NCBI GenBank assembly: GCA_934700265.1
Contig: CAKUXH010000045.1
Coordinates: 1 to 9,040 of the forward strand
Length of the DNA stretch: 9,040 nucleotides
Direction: 5' to 3'
Source: an uncultured Opitutales bacterium
GTDB lineage: Bacteria; Verrucomicrobiota; Verrucomicrobiia; Opitutales; UBA9783
Both the position numbers and the translations under genes were made by a program. Below the pieces are notes generated by a model, which was given only the letters and a program-made list of their open reading frames with translations, ran no database searches and had not been told where the DNA came from. This document shows, piece by piece, positions 6,749 through 9,040 of the stretch (positions are counted from its first letter, which is position 1; each line of letters starts with the position of its first letter).

Positions 6749-7370
6749 TTATGTAAAAAATTTTCCATGCTTTCTATCATTGTCTGAACAAATAATACAA
6801 CTCGGACGATAATTTTTATTTTCTAGCCATAAAGCTTATTGTTCAAACCGAACCTATAAATAGGTTATTATTATGTTTTTTATTCAAATGAGCATCAACA
6901 AAAGCTTTAATAAAAAACTTACGATTTTAGAACTACCAAATATATACCCGTTTCTTCAGTTGATACATAATTGTCAAAAATTCAATATTATAATAATCTT
7001 TCACGATTTATCACCTTGACTAAAAGTATTAGGCTTTTCATCGTTACGTATTAAGGCTTGATAATGATTATTACGGTAGTAAATAAAAATAGTTTCCATA
7101 ATTTCAACATTTAAATTTATATTTTCTCTACATTGGGGATCTAGTACCTTTTCATTTTCACATCATAGAAACTTGATTGGAACCATTTATTAGCTGTATT
7201 AAAATAATAGTTTTCTCAACAACTTTTGCTAAAGCATTTATGTGCTCTCCGCCAAGCCATGTCGCCATTGTTTCCATTTGCGACCTTAAAACTCCTGTTA
7301 AATTTTTAGCACCCCTTTGTCTTAGTTCTTGAACTTCTTGATTTTGATCATCAGTTAAAAATGATAAATT
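6749..7370 (-). pseudogene. Decayed C-terminal half of the OTU-like protease gene and tail
   Basis: No long ORF exists here, but protein-like segments follow each other in shifting frames on the minus strand. Segment A (7370-7215) reads NLSFLTDDQNQEVQEL... and METMATWLGGEHINALAKVVE. Its WLGGEHINALA (W at 7259) fits the OTU-family W-GG-x3-x2-ALA element. Segment B (7212-7144) reads YYFNTANKWFQSSFYDVK and ends in TAG. Segment C (7141-7004) contains IFIYYRNNHYQALIRND; the His (7066-7064) fits the catalytic His of OTU proteases. Further pieces (about 7001-6922, 6926-6846 and 6835-6752) include NYVSTEETGIYLVVL, FFIKAFVDAHL and NYRPSCIICSDND. Most breaks are repaired by one added base. From the DGNC Cys (7438) to this His is about 124 codons, a normal OTU spacing. 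The gene is dead unless the breaks are sequencing errors or are bypassed. Confidence 0.65.
6851..6866. repeat. Perfect 6-bp inverted repeat inside the decayed gene
   Basis: AACCTA and TAGGTT flank a 4-base TAAA loop. It lies within the shattered tail of the OTU-like gene; no function is assigned and chance is quite possible. Confidence 0.3.
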
Positions 7371-7684
7371 TTTTCCTCATCGAAATAAAACTTTACATCA
7401 ATTTTTCCTTCAGCCAATAAAATAGCAGAAACAAGACAATTGCCATCCCAGGCAACATTCACCAAATTATAAATTTCTTTATTAATAGTCAAAAAATTTT
7501 GTTCAAAGCCTAAATCAACTAAGTTCCTTGTTTGCCGCATATCCACATCAAAAAAATCTTTAACAAAAAGAATTTCCTTTATTTTATCAATTTCTAAACT
7601 ATTTTCTTGGGCAATTTCTATAATAACATTTTCTATCAAGGCTTTTTGATTTTTAGTTACATTTTTGAATAAATTTTTCCCCAT
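7355..7684 (-). pseudogene. OTU-like cysteine protease, N-terminal fragment with the catalytic Cys
   Basis: OTU proteases remove ubiquitin from proteins; bacterial members are mostly effectors that act inside eukaryotic hosts. This 109-residue open frame has a helical N-terminal part (residues 9-45) and then NVAWDGNCLVSAILLAEGK (76-94). That stretch contains the OTU active-site motif D-G-N-C, with Cys83 as the predicted nucleophile. The frame stops with DEEKIYHF right after an A6 run (7369-7374). Adding one A to that run continues the protein into segments carrying the other OTU elements. The ATG at 7684 has no ribosome site and overlaps the upstream frame. Adding one A to an A5 run at 7674-7678 joins the upstream MBL frame as KQWGKNLFKN, so this was probably not a separate gene. 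As an isolated ORF it lacks the catalytic His. Confidence 0.65.
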
Positions 7685-8442
7685 TGTTTTATATGTAGAA
7701 TTGAAGCTGTATTTGCAGATAAAATGGTTATGAAATCTGCTTTTAACATTAGCTTCAATTCTTTAAACGGCATTGTGAAGTTTTTATTTAAAAAATGCCA
7801 ATACTGATAAAACGTAAAAATTTTATTATCATGCACAATAGTAAAAGGAAGAAAAAAATCTTGAATGCATAATGAATCATCACTTCTATCAACAAATGAT
7901 TCATTATCAAAAATAGATAAAACATTTTCGAGCTTTATCCATAATAATTGCGAGGGTAAAAAACAAGGAGTAAATAACAATCGATGAGATGATATCATTC
8001 TTACCGAATCAGAGGATTCTTCATAATAAGCAATCTTTATTGATTTATGTGATGATTTAGCTGACTGAGGGAATTCTACAACCCTAACCTGTTGCCTAGG
8101 ATGATTATGGTTCGTATGAAAAGGATTTGCACAAACACAAGCCACCACAAAATTAGTTTTAGCTATATTCATAATCTCAGGAAGAATTTTATCCGAATCT
8201 TTTGTATTGGCGCTATGATGAGGCACTACAATAAAATTAATATCATTAAATTCTTCCTTATCTTTAATGGCCTTAAAAGTACTCAATTCTGCGTCTCCAG
8301 TAAAAAGGATAACGCCACCAGAATAGGATAACTTTACAAATAAACTTTGCACATTTTTCCCTGAAAATTTTCCAGTAAATCCTTCGGATTCTAAAATCTT
8401 TAAAGCAATTTCTGTAGGATTAGAAACTTTCGATTTATGCAC
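7657..8442 (-). pseudogene. Truncated metallo-beta-lactamase-fold protein (ComEC-C-like), likely 5' part of the OTU gene
   Basis: This 261-codon frame starts at a GTG directly preceded by two in-frame TAA codons and has no ribosome site, so it is a 5'-truncated remnant. Residues 31-115 match the second half of the MBL fold of the ComEC/Rec2 C-terminal type. NVQSLFVKLSYSGGVILFTGD(AE) holds the metal-bridging Asp50, FIVVPHHSAN follows with the second motif His75/His76, and HTNHNHP is at 109-115. The first metal motif HxHxDH and the preceding half of the domain are absent, so no active metal site can form. Residues 130-255 match nothing I recognise. The frame ends at TAA (7659-7657), but one extra A at 7674-7678 would fuse it to the OTU-like frame. 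An MBL-OTU fusion would be unusual; two neighbouring genes merged by decay is the alternative. Confidence 0.6.
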
Positions 8443-8588
8443 TTATTAACATTAGATAAGCTAAAAGCATTTCTTGCGCTCGCAACATCCCGGCCAGCTG
8501 CAAACGCTACGTTACAGTCGTTCCAGACCACAGCGTAGATATTCGCTATACCAAACAGAATCCAAAGCACTGTAAACATTCGTTGCAT
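8400..8588 (-). CDS. Short ORF with signal peptide, possibly a truncated gene start
   Basis: The 62-residue product begins MQRMFTVLWILFGIANIYA, a clear signal peptide likely cut after YA, followed by about 43 residues (WNDCNVAFAAGRDVASARN...) that I do not recognise. The ATG at 8588 has AAAGG ten bases upstream, and the gene lies 27 bases after the stop of the preceding small gene in the same frame. The stretch 8470-8560 is visibly richer in G and C than its surroundings. The 3' end overlaps the truncated MBL frame by 43 bases. One added A in AATAAG near 8444 would join this leader to the MBL frame. It may therefore be the surviving 5' end of the MBL-OTU gene after an internal deletion, rather than an independent small gene. 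Confidence 0.45.
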   Translation of the reverse strand: MQRMFTVLWILFGIANIYAVVWNDCNVAFAAGRDVASARNAFSLSNVNKCINRKFLILQKLL

Positions 8589-8615
8589 TATCAATGGGGC
8601 CTTTAAAGCTAATCG

Positions 8616-8915
8616 CTACTTCTCAACATTTTTCGCACCTTTCGCATATATCTCAGGGTGTCTCTTGACAAAATTAGTTATATCTTTCGATAAGCCGCCA
8701 TAAGAAACATCTATTCCTTCTGTATGCAATATATGGCGTACCTTCCATAAATCTTGTGCTAATTCTTTTCGGGCATTTTCTCTCTTCACCTGTAGTCTAT
8801 CCTTCCCTAATATATGCCTTACTTCTAATATAGCCTTAGCCAACCTAGACCGTGGATTCAGGCTTGCTTGTTCCTTTTGTTTTTCTTTTTCTTTCATAAT
8901 TGTTTTTTCTTTCAT
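8616..8915 (-). CDS. Small basic helical protein with duplicated VRHIL motif
   Basis: I do not recognise this 99-residue protein. It has a Lys/Glu-rich, probably coiled N-terminal part (residues 1-20). Two similar copies of an 18-residue helix-turn unit follow: AKAILEVRHILGKDRLQV and AQDLWKVRHILHTEGIDV. The tail ends in GAKNVEK. There is no signal peptide or membrane segment. The ATG at 8915 overlaps the TAA of an upstream frame (TAATG) with a GAGG about 11 bases upstream, which suggests coupled translation. Alternatively, one extra A in an A5 run at 8952-8956 would join the upstream frame to this one as LKIGKKLCFDKAVEAFFLM..., making this the C-terminal part of a larger protein. The residues so gained look protein-like, so a frameshift is a real possibility. 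A TTG at 8951 is a poor start. Confidence 0.5.
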   Translation of the reverse strand: MKEKTIMKEKEKQKEQASLNPRSRLAKAILEVRHILGKDRLQVKRENARKELAQDLWKVRHILHTEGIDVSYGGLSKDITNFVKRHPEIYAKGAKNVEK

Positions 8916-9040
8916 TAAAAAAAAGGCCTCAACTGCTTTATCGAAACACAATTTTTACCAATTTTTAGAAAGAGTTTTAACTCTTCAATTTTAGCAACAA
9001 CTTCCGGTGTTAATAAAGGATCTTTAGATGCAATTAGAGT
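8915..9040 (-). CDS. 3' end of an unidentified gene leaving the window
   Basis: The minus strand is open from the window edge for 41 codons to a TAA at 8917-8915. The translation includes LIASKDPLLTPEVVAKIEEL and LKLFLKIGK, helical and protein-like. The last residues (NCVSIKQLRPFF) look less so, which favours a frame change near 8955 into the next gene. No family is recognised from so short a piece. Confidence 0.4.
   Translation of the reverse strand, partial: TLIASKDPLLTPEVVAKIEELKLFLKIGKNCVSIKQLRPFF

Noticed and set aside
8092..8331. A 79-codon plus-strand ORF over the MBL remnant
   Set aside because: The minus strand here carries recognisable MBL motifs; the plus-strand translation resembles nothing.

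Overview
The window looks like a stretch of chromosome from an AT-rich, Gram-negative, probably host-associated bacterium. The Gram-negative envelope is shown by two predicted lipoproteins and a predicted outer-membrane barrel ending in Phe. Host association is an inference: it rests on a decayed OTU-type (deubiquitinase-like) cysteine protease gene and on a secreted GH13 enzyme. From memory, the tRNA-guanine transglycosylase resembles those of Chlamydiae and similar intracellular lineages such as Dependentiae. I cannot fix the phylum without a tree.

Layout. (1) Positions 64-2471, minus strand, read right to left: an outer-membrane barrel, a lipoprotein, FlgM (anti-sigma-28), FliS (flagellin chaperone) and a FliT-like small helical protein. 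These genes overlap or lie a few bases apart and look like one late-flagellar operon. (2) Positions 2472-2570 form a divergent promoter region. It is followed on the plus strand by ptsH (HPr) and tgt, the latter ending in a strong AT-rich hairpin. (3) Positions 4413-6505, minus strand, hold a two-gene unit: a lipoprotein of unknown function, then a secreted GH13 alpha-glucan enzyme five bases downstream. (4) Positions 6506-6748 hold only regulatory-looking sequence and hairpins. (5) Positions 6749-8442, minus strand, are a decaying gene. A metallo-beta-lactamase (MBL) remnant without its first metal motif is followed by an OTU protease domain split over at least four reading-frame segments, and then by a shattered tail. 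(6) Positions 8400-9040, minus strand, hold a short signal-peptide ORF, a small basic protein with a duplicated VRHIL motif, and the 3' end of an upstream frame that leaves the window.

How the parts relate. The flagellar block joins export chaperones (FliS, FliT-like) with the checkpoint regulator FlgM and two envelope proteins. Such a set would couple filament assembly to late-gene expression. HPr and Tgt are housekeeping or regulatory genes. The GH13 pair is probably an extracytoplasmic glucan-processing unit.

The most striking region is the right-hand quarter. The OTU signature elements (DGNC, W-x-GGE-x3-ALA, NNHY) are all present in the right order and spacing, but in different frames. 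Nearly every break is repaired by adding one base, often in a run of A. That pattern could mean gene decay by single-base deletion, polymerase slippage or frameshifting, or homopolymer errors in the assembly. No RNA genes, CRISPR arrays or insertion sequences were seen.
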